Shown here: one piece after another, positions 10,215 to 20,207 of the stretch
Layout: every line of letters starts with the position of its first letter
Position numbering within the stretch: the stretch's first letter is position 1
Origin: Dehalococcoidia bacterium
GTDB taxonomy: Bacteria; Chloroflexota; Dehalococcoidia; Lucifugimonadales; Lucifugimonadaceae
Direction of reading: 5' to 3'
Length of the DNA: 64,000 nucleotides
Assembly: GCA_014239735.1 (NCBI GenBank)
Contig: JAAZYI010000010.1
Location: 122,223 to 186,222, forward strand
The notes under the pieces: generated by a model
Told to the model about the DNA's origin: nothing
Databases searched by the model: none
Seen by the model: the letters and a program-made list of their open reading frames with translations, nothing else
Translations under genes and position numbers: made by a program

Positions 10215-10655
10215 ATGTTAGTACCAATGAAAATAGACTATGGGGTTAGGATTTTAGTTCATCTTGCCACGCTCCCTAAAAACTCTATAGTTAAAGGATC
10301 TGAAATATCTAAAGCAAGGCATGTTCCCGAAAATTTTTTATTTCAGATATCTAATGATTTAATTGAAAAAAATTTTATAAGAAGTGTTAGAGGCCCTAAT
10401 GGAGGCTATGTTTTAGAGAAAAATCCATCTGAAATTTCTATTGCTTCGATTATTCGAGGATTAGACAAAACAATGGCTCCTGTGTCTTGCATTGAATTTC
10501 CAGATTTATGCCAAGTGTCGGGCCAATGTTCTCAGCAAGATATGTGGACAGATGTTGAGAAGGTCTTAATTTCTAAACTTGAAACAGTAACTGTTAAGGA
10601 TCTTGCAGATAAAGATAAAGTATTTGTGAGTACTAAGGCAATTAATAGAAATTAA
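10215..10655 (+). CDS. Rrf2 family transcriptional regulator
   Basis: DYGVRILVHLA, IPENFLFQI-like, VRGPNGGYVL, Cys-containing C-terminal part. Confidence 0.92.
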   Translation: MLVPMKIDYGVRILVHLATLPKNSIVKGSEISKARHVPENFLFQISNDLIEKNFIRSVRGPNGGYVLEKNPSEISIASIIRGLDKTMAPVSCIEFPDLCQVSGQCSQQDMWTDVEKVLISKLETVTVKDLADKDKVFVSTKAINRN

Positions 10656-10692
10656 TTATGTCTATTGAAATGAAAAATAGAAAATTTTGTTT

Positions 10693-10775
10693 GTGTTGTC
10701 ACCTATGATGGGCATTTGATGTAGATGATAAAGATAAAGTAATCTTCAATGCCCCGACAACACGGGGCTTTTTTT
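10693..10775 (+). promoter_or_regulatory. Attenuator/riboswitch-like leader of moeB-cysM operon (orphan)
   Basis: GTGTTGTC (10693-10700) pairs with GACAACAC (10756-10763), GGGCATT (10710-10716) with AATGCCC (10749-10755); both 3' arms overlap the terminator GCCCCG-ACAACA-CGGGGC-TTTTTTT (10751-10775). Confidence 0.7.
10751..10775 (+). terminator. Intrinsic terminator in leader of moeB-cysM
   Basis: Perfect 6-bp GC stem gccccg/cggggc followed by 7 T. Confidence 0.85.
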
Positions 10776-10789
10776 ATGAAAGGATAAAA

Positions 10790-11605
10790 ATGATAAATAA
10801 ATTGAATCCAGAACAAGTCGACAGATATAGCAGGCATATAATAATGCCTCAAATTGGGTCTGAAGGACAAAGAAAATTACTAAATTCAAGTGTATTAATA
10901 ATTGGCGCAGGTGGTTTAGGCTCACCTGCAGCTTTATATTTAGCGCTAGCAGGAGTTGGCAGAATAGGAATAGCTGATTTTGATGTTGTTGATAGAAGTA
11001 ACCTTCAAAGACAAGTTCTTCATAGAGATGAAGATATAGGAAAGAGTAAGGTTGTATCAGCTATGGAAACTCTTAAAGCATATAATCCCGATGTTAATGT
11101 TGTTATGCATGATGAGCCAATCAATTCAAAAAATGCTTTAGATATAATCAATGAATATGATGTTGTTATAAATGGAGCAGATAATTTTCCGACAAGATAT
11201 TTGATTTGCGATTCTACATTTTTTGCTAAAAAACCTTTAATAGATGGAAGTGTACTAACTTTTGATGGACAAATAACTACTTACGTTCCTGGAGGAAATT
11301 GTTATAGGTGTATATTTCCTGATCCACCACCACCGGGGTCTGTTCCAAGTTGTTCAGAAGCTGGAGTAATTGGTGCTCTGCCAGGACTTATAGGAAGCAT
11401 ACAAGCAATAGAAACAATAAAATACATCCTTGGTGCTGGAGATTTATTGAAAGGTAGAATGGTCCTTATTGATGCTTTAAGCATGGAGTTTAGGACAGTA
11501 AAAATAAGAAGAAATGAAAATTGTGTTCTTTGTGGAGATAATCCTTCAGTCAAAGAGCTTATTGATTACGAATTATTTTGTGGAATGCCTTCAGTTGAGG
11601 AATAA
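10790..11605 (+). CDS. HesA/MoeB/ThiF family adenylyltransferase
   Basis: IGAGGLGSPAALYLALAGVGRIGIADFDVVDRSNLQRQ; CYRC and CVLC zinc ligands. Confidence 0.93.
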   Translation: MINKLNPEQVDRYSRHIIMPQIGSEGQRKLLNSSVLIIGAGGLGSPAALYLALAGVGRIGIADFDVVDRSNLQRQVLHRDEDIGKSKVVSAMETLKAYNPDVNVVMHDEPINSKNALDIINEYDVVINGADNFPTRYLICDSTFFAKKPLIDGSVLTFDGQITTYVPGGNCYRCIFPDPPPPGSVPSCSEAGVIGALPGLIGSIQAIETIKYILGAGDLLKGRMVLIDALSMEFRTVKIRRNENCVLCGDNPSVKELIDYELFCGMPSVEE

Positions 11606-11611
11606 GAAGAA

Positions 11612-12547
11612 ATGAAAATTAACGAGAATATCACTGAAATAATTGGAAATACTCCGATGATTAATGTAAGTAATATTAGCCCTAATGAAGTAAAAATTTT
11701 TGCAAAACTAGAAAGCTTTAACCCTGCTGGCAGCATAAAAGATAGAGTTGCAAAATACTTGATTGAAAGTGCAGAAGCAAAAGGAAAGCTAGTTAATGGA
11801 TCTACAATTATTGAGCCAACAAGTGGAAATACTGGAATAGCTTTGGCTATGTTATCAAGAGTGAAGGGCTATAAGTTAAAAGTTGTTATGCCTGACAATG
11901 TAAGTGACGAGAGAAAATCTATGTTGCTATCTCTTGGTGCAGAAATTATTTTTTCAGATGGAGAACAAGGAACTAACGGCGCAATAAGACTTGCTGAAAA
12001 GATTTCAGAAGAGAACCCTGATTACTTTATGCCATATCAATATGGTAACGAAGCTAATCCACGAGCTCATTATGAAACAACAGGCCCAGAAATAATTAAA
12101 CAGCTCCCTGATATTGATGTATTTGTAGCTGGCTTGGGCACAGGAGGAACTCTGATGGGTGCCGGTAAAGCTTTAAAAGAACATAATGAAAATATTAAGA
12201 TAGTTGCCGCCGCCCCTCACCCTGAAGAGGTTGTCCCAGGACTAAGAAGCATTGAACATGGATTTATTCCTCCAATTCTTGATCTTGAGAAGCTTGACTC
12301 AAGAATTTTAGTTGGAGAAGAAGAATCTTTCTATTGGACAAAGATGTTAATGGAAAAGTGCGGAGTTTTTGCAGGTGTTTCATGCGGAGCCGTTACTGCT
12401 GCTGCAGTGAAAGTTGCAAAAAAAATTAAAAAAGGAAATATCGTTATAATAATAGCTGATTCAGGGGAAAGATACTTGTCTAGTAAGCTATGGGAGATGG
12501 ATTACGAAGATATCAAAGAAATTGGCGAACAAAAAATTTGGTGGTAA
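11612..12547 (+). CDS. Cysteine synthase family PLP enzyme (CysM/CysK-like)
   Basis: ITEIIGNTPMI, NPAGSIKDR, EPTSGNTGIALA, GTGGTLMGAG. Confidence 0.93.
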   Translation: MKINENITEIIGNTPMINVSNISPNEVKIFAKLESFNPAGSIKDRVAKYLIESAEAKGKLVNGSTIIEPTSGNTGIALAMLSRVKGYKLKVVMPDNVSDERKSMLLSLGAEIIFSDGEQGTNGAIRLAEKISEENPDYFMPYQYGNEANPRAHYETTGPEIIKQLPDIDVFVAGLGTGGTLMGAGKALKEHNENIKIVAAAPHPEEVVPGLRSIEHGFIPPILDLEKLDSRILVGEEESFYWTKMLMEKCGVFAGVSCGAVTAAAVKVAKKIKKGNIVIIIADSGERYLSSKLWEMDYEDIKEIGEQKIWW

Positions 12548-12601
12548 TTTAGGCTATTGTTAAGATAATTAAATCAAGAATTAACTTAAAGAGGTGAATA
12601 A

Positions 12602-13381
12602 ATGGTAAATTTAGCTGCAAATCTATCAATGATGTTTAATGAGGTGAACTTTATGGATAGATTTAAAGAGGCATCAAATCAAAAATTTAAATCGGTTGAA
12701 TATTTATTCCCATATGATTTTTCAAAAGATGATATTTTGAATGAACTAAAAGAAAATAATCTTAACCAAATTCTCTTCGATTTACCTGCAGGTGATTGGG
12801 GCTCAGGTGATAGGGGGGTAGCTGCTGACCCTAACAGGATCAATGAATTCGAAGATGGTGTTGGCTTGGCGTTAGAGTTTGCAAATATAATTAAACCGAT
12901 AAATTTAACTTGTTTAGTTGGAAAAGTTCCAAGTGGTGTTTCAGAAACAGATGCACAAGATACTTTGATTAAGAATCTAGCATTTGCAGCTGATAAATTA
13001 CATGATTCTGGATTTCAGTTACTAGTGGAGCCAATAAATACTGTTGATATACCTGGTTATTGGTTGTCTACAACAAGCAAAGCCTTAGAAATCATAGATT
13101 CTGTAGATCATCCAAATATAAAGTTGCAATATGATATTTATCATATGCAAATTATGGAAGGGAATATAATTAGCACTATTAAAGAGAATCTAGGAATAAT
13201 TGGGCATATGCAACTTGCAGACAACCCTGGACGGCATGAGCCAGGAACAGGAGAATTAAATTATCCTAAAATATTTAATGAGATAGATTCGATGGGATAT
13301 AAAGGATGGATTGGTTGTGAATACATTCCTAATGAAGATACTATTTCTGGATTGAAATGGGCATCTCCTTATCTGCAATAA
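12602..13381 (+). CDS. Hydroxypyruvate isomerase-like TIM barrel protein
   Basis: ANLSMMFNEVNFMDRF..., LVEPINTVDIPGYWL, LQYDIYHMQIMEG, HMQLADNPGRHEPGTGELNY. Confidence 0.9.
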   Translation: MVNLAANLSMMFNEVNFMDRFKEASNQKFKSVEYLFPYDFSKDDILNELKENNLNQILFDLPAGDWGSGDRGVAADPNRINEFEDGVGLALEFANIIKPINLTCLVGKVPSGVSETDAQDTLIKNLAFAADKLHDSGFQLLVEPINTVDIPGYWLSTTSKALEIIDSVDHPNIKLQYDIYHMQIMEGNIISTIKENLGIIGHMQLADNPGRHEPGTGELNYPKIFNEIDSMGYKGWIGCEYIPNEDTISGLKWASPYLQ

Positions 13382-13385
13382 TTTT

Positions 13386-13847
13386 ATGACGTTAAATTTT
13401 TTTCTTAAACCTATTTATTCAGTTTTTGGCATAGGTTATATCAAAATCGGATCAGGAACCTTTTGTAGTTTAGTGCCATGCTTAATAATTCTTTTTTTTG
13501 GAGAAAATTTAGGATTATTTGCCCGTCTATCTGTATTAATTATTATTTTGATTTTTGGGGTTTTATCAACAAGCTTTAAGTTTGAAGATAATGGGATTGA
13601 ATTAAAGGACCCTCACTTTGTTGTTATTGATGAGTTTATTGGTATGTGGATAGTACTATTAATTGCTGAAAATTCAATTTTATTAATTTTATTATCTTTT
13701 TTATTATTTAGATTTTTTGACATTACAAAATTACTGGGTATACATAAAATAGAAAAATTGAATGGAAGCCTTGGCATTATTTTAGATGATGTATTTGCAG
13801 GGCTATATTCTTTAGTAATTATTTATATAATTAAATTTATCTTTTAA
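13386..13847 (+). CDS. Phosphatidylglycerophosphatase A family protein
   Basis: YIKIGSGTFCSLVP, DPHFVVIDEFIGMW, FRFFDITKLLGIHKIEKLNGSLGIILDDVFAGL. Confidence 0.88.
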   Translation: MTLNFFLKPIYSVFGIGYIKIGSGTFCSLVPCLIILFFGENLGLFARLSVLIIILIFGVLSTSFKFEDNGIELKDPHFVVIDEFIGMWIVLLIAENSILLILLSFLLFRFFDITKLLGIHKIEKLNGSLGIILDDVFAGLYSLVIIYIIKFIF

Positions 13848-13872
13848 AAAGGAAGGCGAAAGAGAAATCTCT

Positions 13873-15036
13873 GTGCAACTACACGAATACCAAGCAAAGA
13901 ATATTTTAAGTGAACATGATGTTCCAATACCTTTTGGACAAGTTGCTTCATCAGATTTAGAGTGCAAAAAAATATCTACTTCAATAAATGGGAAGGTTGT
14001 TATAAAAGCACAGGTTCATGCAGGCGGGAGAGGAAAAGCTGGAGGAATAAAAGTTGCTGATAATCCTGAAGAAGCAAAAAAAGCTGCCCAAGAGATGCTA
14101 GGAACATCATTAAAAACTTTTCAGTCAGGAGGAACCGAATTTCCTATAAATAAAGTTTATGTCGAAGAAGCTTCTGATATTTCTAAAGAGCTTTATCTTG
14201 CAGTGACAATGGATTTTGATGAAAAATGTCCTGTTATAATTTTGTCTACCGAGGGTGGAATGAATATAGAAGAAGTTGCAGAAAAAACTCCAGATAAAAT
14301 AATGAAAATTCATGTGAACCCTCTTATAGGGCCATCTCCTTATAAGGTAAGAAATTTATTATCATTATTAAACTTAGAACAAAAAATTTCTCAACAAATT
14401 TCTTCTATAATTCAAAAACTATATAGAATATTTGATTCTCTAGATTGTACTTTAATTGAAATCAATCCTCTTGCTATTACCAATGACGAAAAAGTAATAG
14501 CTCTAGATGCGAAAATAACTATTGACGATGATTCAATTTTTAGGCATCCAGATATTGAAGATTTATTTGATGAAACTCAAATGAATCAATCTGAATTAAA
14601 AGCACTAAGCAATGATCTAGCTTATATAAAACTCCATGAAGGAAAAGTTGGGTGCATGGTTAATGGGGCAGGTTTAGCTATGGCAACTATGGATATAACT
14701 ATGAAGGCTGGCACTGCTCCAGCAAATTTTCTAGATGTTGGAGGTAGTGCTTCTGAAGAAAGGATTGAAGAAGCCTACAAAATAATTGCTTCAGATAATG
14801 ATGTAGAGATAATTTTAGTTAATTTATTTGGAGGCATATTAAGATGTGATGTGGCTGCGAAAGGTATAATTAATGGATTTAAAAATCATAATAAACCCAT
14901 TCCTATGGTAGTGGTATTAAGAGGTACAAATTCTAGTGAGGCAAAATTGTTACTTGAAAATTCTGAACTAGATATAAGCTTTGTAGAAGATTTGCCAACA
15001 GCTGCTATCGAAATAAGAAATAAGCTAGGGAAATGA
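13873..15036 (+). CDS. sucC: Succinate-CoA ligase (ADP/GDP-forming) beta subunit
   Basis: LHEYQAKNILSEHDVPIPFG, KAQVHAGGRGKAGG, NLFGGILRCD; GTG start. Confidence 0.96.
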   Translation: MQLHEYQAKNILSEHDVPIPFGQVASSDLECKKISTSINGKVVIKAQVHAGGRGKAGGIKVADNPEEAKKAAQEMLGTSLKTFQSGGTEFPINKVYVEEASDISKELYLAVTMDFDEKCPVIILSTEGGMNIEEVAEKTPDKIMKIHVNPLIGPSPYKVRNLLSLLNLEQKISQQISSIIQKLYRIFDSLDCTLIEINPLAITNDEKVIALDAKITIDDDSIFRHPDIEDLFDETQMNQSELKALSNDLAYIKLHEGKVGCMVNGAGLAMATMDITMKAGTAPANFLDVGGSASEERIEEAYKIIASDNDVEIILVNLFGGILRCDVAAKGIINGFKNHNKPIPMVVVLRGTNSSEAKLLLENSELDISFVEDLPTAAIEIRNKLGK

Positions 15037-15914
15037 TGAATATTATTAATCAAGATTTAAATAAAGTGTTAATTCAAGGATTAGGTCGTGATGGTAGTTT
15101 TCAAGCGGAGAGATGTATTGAATTTGGAACAAATATTGTTTCTGCTGTCCACCCTACCAAAGCTGGTGAAAAATTCAACCAGAATATTCCTATATTTGGA
15201 AGTGTGTTTGAGGCTATAAAAAAAACTTCTCCAGAAATAGGACTAATTTTTGTCCCTGCACCCTTCGCTGCTGATGCAATAATAGAACAGATAGATGCAA
15301 ATATATCTATAGTTGTATGTGTTACCGAAGGAATACCTGTTTCAGATATGGTAAAAATTAATGAATACCTTAAAGGCAAGAAAACTAGACTTATTGGCCC
15401 AAATTGCCCTGGATATTTAATTCCTGAAAAAAAACTAAAGGTAGGAATAATACCAGGGAGTATAGTTAAGTCCGGTAATGTAGGTGTTGTCTCTAGAAGT
15501 GGAACACTTACATACGAAGCTATAGTTCAATTAACTAAACTAGGCATAGGACAGAGCGCTTGTGTTGGCATTGGAGGAGACCCAATCAATGGAACTTCAT
15601 TTGTTGATGTACTTAATATGTTTGAAGAAGATAAAAACACTGAGGCTATTGTGATGATTGGTGAAATAGGAGGCACAAAAGAACAAGAGGCTGCTGAAAG
15701 AATAAAAAATTATATATCTAAGCCAGTTGTAGCAAGTATTGTTGGTCAGACGGCACCAGAAGGCAGGAGAATGGGACACGCGGGAGCTGTTATAACTGGA
15801 AAATCTGCATTAGCATCTGAAAAGATTAATGCACTAAGAGATGCTGGAGTTTTAATAGCAGACTCTCCAACAGAAATTGGGCGTAAGGTTCAAGAACTAT
15901 TGAAAATTAAATAA
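15033..15914 (+). CDS. sucD: Succinate-CoA ligase alpha subunit
   Basis: [41 protein letters not shown]; overlaps sucC stop. Confidence 0.96.
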   Translation: MMNIINQDLNKVLIQGLGRDGSFQAERCIEFGTNIVSAVHPTKAGEKFNQNIPIFGSVFEAIKKTSPEIGLIFVPAPFAADAIIEQIDANISIVVCVTEGIPVSDMVKINEYLKGKKTRLIGPNCPGYLIPEKKLKVGIIPGSIVKSGNVGVVSRSGTLTYEAIVQLTKLGIGQSACVGIGGDPINGTSFVDVLNMFEEDKNTEAIVMIGEIGGTKEQEAAERIKNYISKPVVASIVGQTAPEGRRMGHAGAVITGKSALASEKINALRDAGVLIADSPTEIGRKVQELLKIK

Positions 15915-16922
15915 ATTTATACCTATAATTCCAATTATTATCATAAGTAGGGTTGCAAAAATAACCGCCAAAGAAACTTTAAGTGCTGAACCTTTGAGAT
16001 CTTTGATGTTTACAGTAAGCCCAATTCCTGCCATAGAAATTGCAAACAATATTTTGCTAAGCGAACTAATATAATCAATTAATGCATTAGGTAATAAATT
16101 TAATGATCCAATTATTGAGGCTATTATGAACCCAACAACAAACCAAGGAACATAGGTACTTAAATTTTGAAATTTTGAAATACTTTTGTCATTTGATTTT
16201 GTAAGAAAATTTACAGCAATAATTACAGGACCTAGCATTAAAACTCTTAATAATTTAACTTGAGTGGCGATTAGGCCAGCTTCTGTACTCACTACAAATG
16301 ATGCTGCCACAACCTGAGGAACTGCATAGACTGATAGCCCAGCAATAACTCCATATTGAAAATCTGTAATATTGGTGAAAACTGGTATTAATGGCAAAAG
16401 TAGAACTTGAATAAGGCCAATAACAGCACTGAAGCTTATTGCAATTGCAACATGATTGGGGGCTGATTTGATTACAGAAGCCATCGCTGCAACAGCAGAG
16501 TTACCACATATTGAATTGCCTGTGGCAACTAATATAGAGATGCTTTTATCAAGATTAAATATGTATTTGCACAAAATAAAAACTAATATCATACAAGTAA
16601 TTACAGATATAATAGCCAGAAGTATTAAAGATGACCCACTTTCTTTTATTAATGAGAAATTAACTTTAAATCCAAGTAATATGACTGCGAATTCCAGTAA
16701 TTGTTTGGATACAAATTTTGGAGCCTTATCATTTTTAGAAAAAATTTGAGGTATGTTGAAAGGCGTATTTTTTACAATAATTCCAATTATGAGGGAAATT
16801 ATTAATACATCAAATATTTTTTCATTGAATATATTTATCTCAATAAATTGAATGATGTAACTTATAGCACAAATTGAGATGCATAATAACAGACCTTTGA
16901 AGTTTTCGCGTAAGAAAAGCAT
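15897..16922 (-). CDS. YeiH family putative sulfate exporter
   Basis: Multi-TM; LLEFAVILLGFKVN, GNSICGNSAVAA, AISMAGIGLTVN. Confidence 0.88.
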   Translation of the reverse strand: MLFLRENFKGLLLCISICAISYIIQFIEINIFNEKIFDVLIISLIIGIIVKNTPFNIPQIFSKNDKAPKFVSKQLLEFAVILLGFKVNFSLIKESGSSLILLAIISVITCMILVFILCKYIFNLDKSISILVATGNSICGNSAVAAMASVIKSAPNHVAIAISFSAVIGLIQVLLLPLIPVFTNITDFQYGVIAGLSVYAVPQVVAASFVVSTEAGLIATQVKLLRVLMLGPVIIAVNFLTKSNDKSISKFQNLSTYVPWFVVGFIIASIIGSLNLLPNALIDYISSLSKILFAISMAGIGLTVNIKDLKGSALKVSLAVIFATLLMIIIGIIGINLFNFQ

Positions 16923-16984
16923 AAGTATATTTTACACATTTTTTATTTTGAGTTTGGGAAAACAGCACAATATTAATAAAGATT

Positions 16985-18106
16985 ATGCAAGATTCTTTCA
17001 ACATATGGTTTATAGATAAGGGAATTTGGTTAATTCTTATTGGAATTGCCGGGATTGTTGGAGTTTGGCTAATTTCTTATTTTATATTTAAAGGCTTGAA
17101 GTTACTTGGTGCTGATCCAGAACGAATCTCAGATCCGAATTCTCAAAAACTAGTAAACACCATAAAAAATATATTTGTAATATTAGTTGCTTTTGCTGTA
17201 GCAGGCATTCCTAGCTTTTTTGGAATATTATCTGTTTTAAATATTGGTGAAAGTGATGCTGGACTAGATTGGGCAATTGGGGCGTCATATAGATTAATAG
17301 TTTCAAATGGGATCCCTATGCTTATAGTTATTATACTTGCATATATTTCTTTGAGAATCGCAGGAACTATAATGCCAAACTTGATTAAACTTTATTTAAA
17401 TTCATCCACTAGATCTGGAGAGCATAGTTCTGAAAATGAAAAAAGAGTAGAGACATTCGCCATTGTTATTAGGAGTGTTTTAAGAATATTTGTTGTCTTG
17501 ATTGCCGTGTTAACAATATTGTCTATATTAGGAGTGCCTGTAACATCATTGGTGGCAGGCATATCTATACTAGGAATAGCAGTTGGTTTGGGTTCTCAAA
17601 GTTTAGTAAAAGATGTGATACAAGGTATGCTAATTATTGCAGAAAACCAATTGAGGAAGGGCGATATTGTAAGGATTAAAGGCAGGGCAGGCCTTGTAGA
17701 AGATTTAAATCTGAGGAGAATTTTAATGAGAGATTTGGATGGAGCGCTTCATATTATCCCTAATGGATCAACTGATATTATTACAAATCTTACAAGTCAG
17801 TGGTCTAGGGTTAATATAGAGATACATGTAAGTTACGAAGAAGATCTTGAGAAAGCTATTAAGACTCTAAATGATATTGGAAATAAAATTGAAAGTGATC
17901 CAGATATAGGAAGATTTATAAAAGAGAAACCTAGAGTTTGGACTATAACTTCGTTCTCTGATTCTGGAGTTAGACTTAAATTCGTTGGTGTTACTCAACC
18001 TGGAAAGCAGTGGGAAGTTAGAACGAAGGTAATAAGAGAGATAAAAATAGCTTTTGACGATGAAGGAATCAAAATTCCTTATAATCAAATCAGAGTTATC
18101 AACTAA
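16985..18106 (+). CDS. Mechanosensitive ion channel (MscS family)
   Basis: GISILGIAVGLGSQSLVKDVIQGMLIIAENQLRKGDIVRI...VEDLNLRRILMRDLDGALHIIPNG. Confidence 0.94.
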   Translation: MQDSFNIWFIDKGIWLILIGIAGIVGVWLISYFIFKGLKLLGADPERISDPNSQKLVNTIKNIFVILVAFAVAGIPSFFGILSVLNIGESDAGLDWAIGASYRLIVSNGIPMLIVIILAYISLRIAGTIMPNLIKLYLNSSTRSGEHSSENEKRVETFAIVIRSVLRIFVVLIAVLTILSILGVPVTSLVAGISILGIAVGLGSQSLVKDVIQGMLIIAENQLRKGDIVRIKGRAGLVEDLNLRRILMRDLDGALHIIPNGSTDIITNLTSQWSRVNIEIHVSYEEDLEKAIKTLNDIGNKIESDPDIGRFIKEKPRVWTITSFSDSGVRLKFVGVTQPGKQWEVRTKVIREIKIAFDDEGIKIPYNQIRVIN

Positions 18107-19304
18107 AGAAATCTGGAAACCATTCTTTTTTAATTTCTAATCCGAAGCCTGGAGCATCAGAAGGTATAATGGTCCCATTTATTGGTACAGGCGTTCCAGG
18201 GAATCTATCTTTTTCTTCTAAAGGAACCCCGATTGGTGTAATAACTGGCCCAGAACATTCAATCATTGAAATTCCAGTTAATCCATAAGAGGCGTGTTGT
18301 CCAAAAACAGATCCACCTCCTCCGTGTAAAATAACGTCAATTCCGGCTGACTCTGCTATATGGACTATCTTGATTATTGCTGACAAACCTCCGACCCAAG
18401 TTATGTCTGGCTGTAATATATCTATAATTCCTTTTGATGCTGCATGAAAAAAAGGATGAACCCCATACCAATGCTCTCCAGTAGCTAACGTTTGTTGAGG
18501 AATTCTATTTCTTAATATCTCATACTGGTTAATACTTTCAGAAATCAGTGCATCCTCTATCCATTTTAATTTATAGGGCTTTAATTGTTCTGATACTCTT
18601 ACAGTGGTTTCTATATCCATACTTAACCAACAGTCCAACATTAATTCTGATTCATACCCAATTAAATCTCTGGCATCTGCAATTTCTTGCTCAACTTTGT
18701 TTATGCCTGATAATTGATCTCTAGGTCCCCATGATATGAATCTTTTAAAATTTTTAAATCCCAATTCTTTTAGCCATTCTGTATTATTTGAACTAGCATA
18801 TATAGGGAGCTTCTCTGTTACAGATCCACCTAATAATTCATATACAGGCTTATTGAGAAGTTTACCTTTTAGATCCCAAAGAGCTAAATCTACAGCGCTA
18901 ATGGCTCTTGTAGAAAAAGAATTTGACCCAACTGGAGAGAGAATTCTGGTCATCATGTCATAAACCTTTTCTGTTTCGAAGACATTTCTTCCAATTAAAT
19001 TAGGCGCAATGTAGTCGTTAATTATTGATGCAGTTATCCTTCCTCTGTCAGAAAATCCGAACCCCCAACTTCCATCTTCGCATTCGACTATGCAGCCAAC
19101 ATCTCTTTCAATTCCTGCCCCAATTCCTTTCATTAAAGCGTTGTCCCACCAGCCTTCTGTGTGAAAATATCTACCCCCTAATGATGTTGACATTGGGCTT
19201 CCCGTGGCTATTTTACCTGCATACTTGTCTGCTTTTCTAGGTTTAGTTTTTTGAGGTATTCTAGGATATTCAATCCTCACAGCTCTAACGCTAGTAATTT
19301 TCAT
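18099..19304 (-). CDS. Enolase superfamily (mandelate racemase/muconate lactonizing) dehydratase
   Basis: AISAVDLALWDLKGKLLNKPVYELLGG; LMLDCW...IEDAL...TGEHWYG metal/catalytic regions. Confidence 0.9.
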   Translation of the reverse strand: MKITSVRAVRIEYPRIPQKTKPRKADKYAGKIATGSPMSTSLGGRYFHTEGWWDNALMKGIGAGIERDVGCIVECEDGSWGFGFSDRGRITASIINDYIAPNLIGRNVFETEKVYDMMTRILSPVGSNSFSTRAISAVDLALWDLKGKLLNKPVYELLGGSVTEKLPIYASSNNTEWLKELGFKNFKRFISWGPRDQLSGINKVEQEIADARDLIGYESELMLDCWLSMDIETTVRVSEQLKPYKLKWIEDALISESINQYEILRNRIPQQTLATGEHWYGVHPFFHAASKGIIDILQPDITWVGGLSAIIKIVHIAESAGIDVILHGGGGSVFGQHASYGLTGISMIECSGPVITPIGVPLEEKDRFPGTPVPINGTIIPSDAPGFGLEIKKEWFPDFFS

Positions 19305-19459
19305 TTATGCTTTTTCTTACACAAACCAACTTCATGCTTCGTTCCATTTTCGTGGTAACAATACCCATCATTGCCATTCTTGCCAGTACATTTGCCATTA
19401 CATTCATGATTCTGAGTTGGGTTTTCAATAATTTTTACATTTAATGGTTTAGTGTTCAT
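19301..19459 (-). CDS. Unlisted 52-aa Cys/His-rich small protein
   Basis: MNTKPLNVKIIENPTQNHECNGKCTGKNGNDGYCYHENGTKHEVGLCKKKHK*; ATGA overlaps with both upstream SDR stop and downstream enolase start. Confidence 0.75.
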   Translation of the reverse strand: MNTKPLNVKIIENPTQNHECNGKCTGKNGNDGYCYHENGTKHEVGLCKKKHK

Positions 19460-20205
19460 CTTGTAACAATACTTCCTCTTAAATAGTCAGCATTATCACT
19501 GACAATAAATGCTACGATTTTCCCAACACCTTCTGGGTTGCCTAATTCTTGTGAGCTTTTGTCGAAAAGTTTAGTGTCACCTGTATTTTTTAGAGCTTCG
19601 CTGAGCTGACCTTCTTTTAGAGGCGATCTTATACTTCCCGGAAGAATATCATGAATTCTTACCCCATTTTTAGATAAGTATTCTTGAAGGTGAAGTGTTA
19701 ATCCATGAGTCCCTCCTTTGCTTGAGCTATAAGGAGCGGAAGATCCCGCCCCCAAAACACCTGCACCAGAAGAAGTTAAAAGAATGACTCCATTTTTTCT
19801 TTTTTTCATAAATTTAGCAACGGCCCTTGTTACATTATATGTACCATTAAGATTAATATTTATTATTCTGTGCCATGTTTCAGGTGAAAGTTCATCTATG
19901 TCAACAACAGATCCTTCTAGGGCACCCGCAAAATGTACTAAACAATTTATGCCTCCCTCAAACCATTTTTCAATTTCACCTACTTTTTTTTCGGTTTCAT
20001 CAATGGATGTGACATCAATTAAATATGATTTGAAGTTTGCATCTAATTTTTTCAATTCCGAAGAAACTTCATCTAGTCCATCTGAGTTAATATCTACGAT
20101 TGCTATGCTTGCTCCATGTTTAGCCGCCTCAATTGCTGATGCTCTTCCCATGCCTGTAGCAGCACCTGTTATTAATATATTTTTATTTGATAAATCTAAT
20201 TGCAT
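19456..20205 (-). CDS. SDR family oxidoreductase
   Basis: ILITGAATGMGRASAIEAAKHG, YSSSKGG; more likely start MQLDL at 20205 with GGAGG upstream. Confidence 0.9.
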   Translation of the reverse strand: MQLDLSNKNILITGAATGMGRASAIEAAKHGASIAIVDINSDGLDEVSSELKKLDANFKSYLIDVTSIDETEKKVGEIEKWFEGGINCLVHFAGALEGSVVDIDELSPETWHRIININLNGTYNVTRAVAKFMKKRKNGVILLTSSGAGVLGAGSSAPYSSSKGGTHGLTLHLQEYLSKNGVRIHDILPGSIRSPLKEGQLSEALKNTGDTKLFDKSSQELGNPEGVGKIVAFIVSDNADYLRGSIVTR

Positions 20206-20207
20206 TT

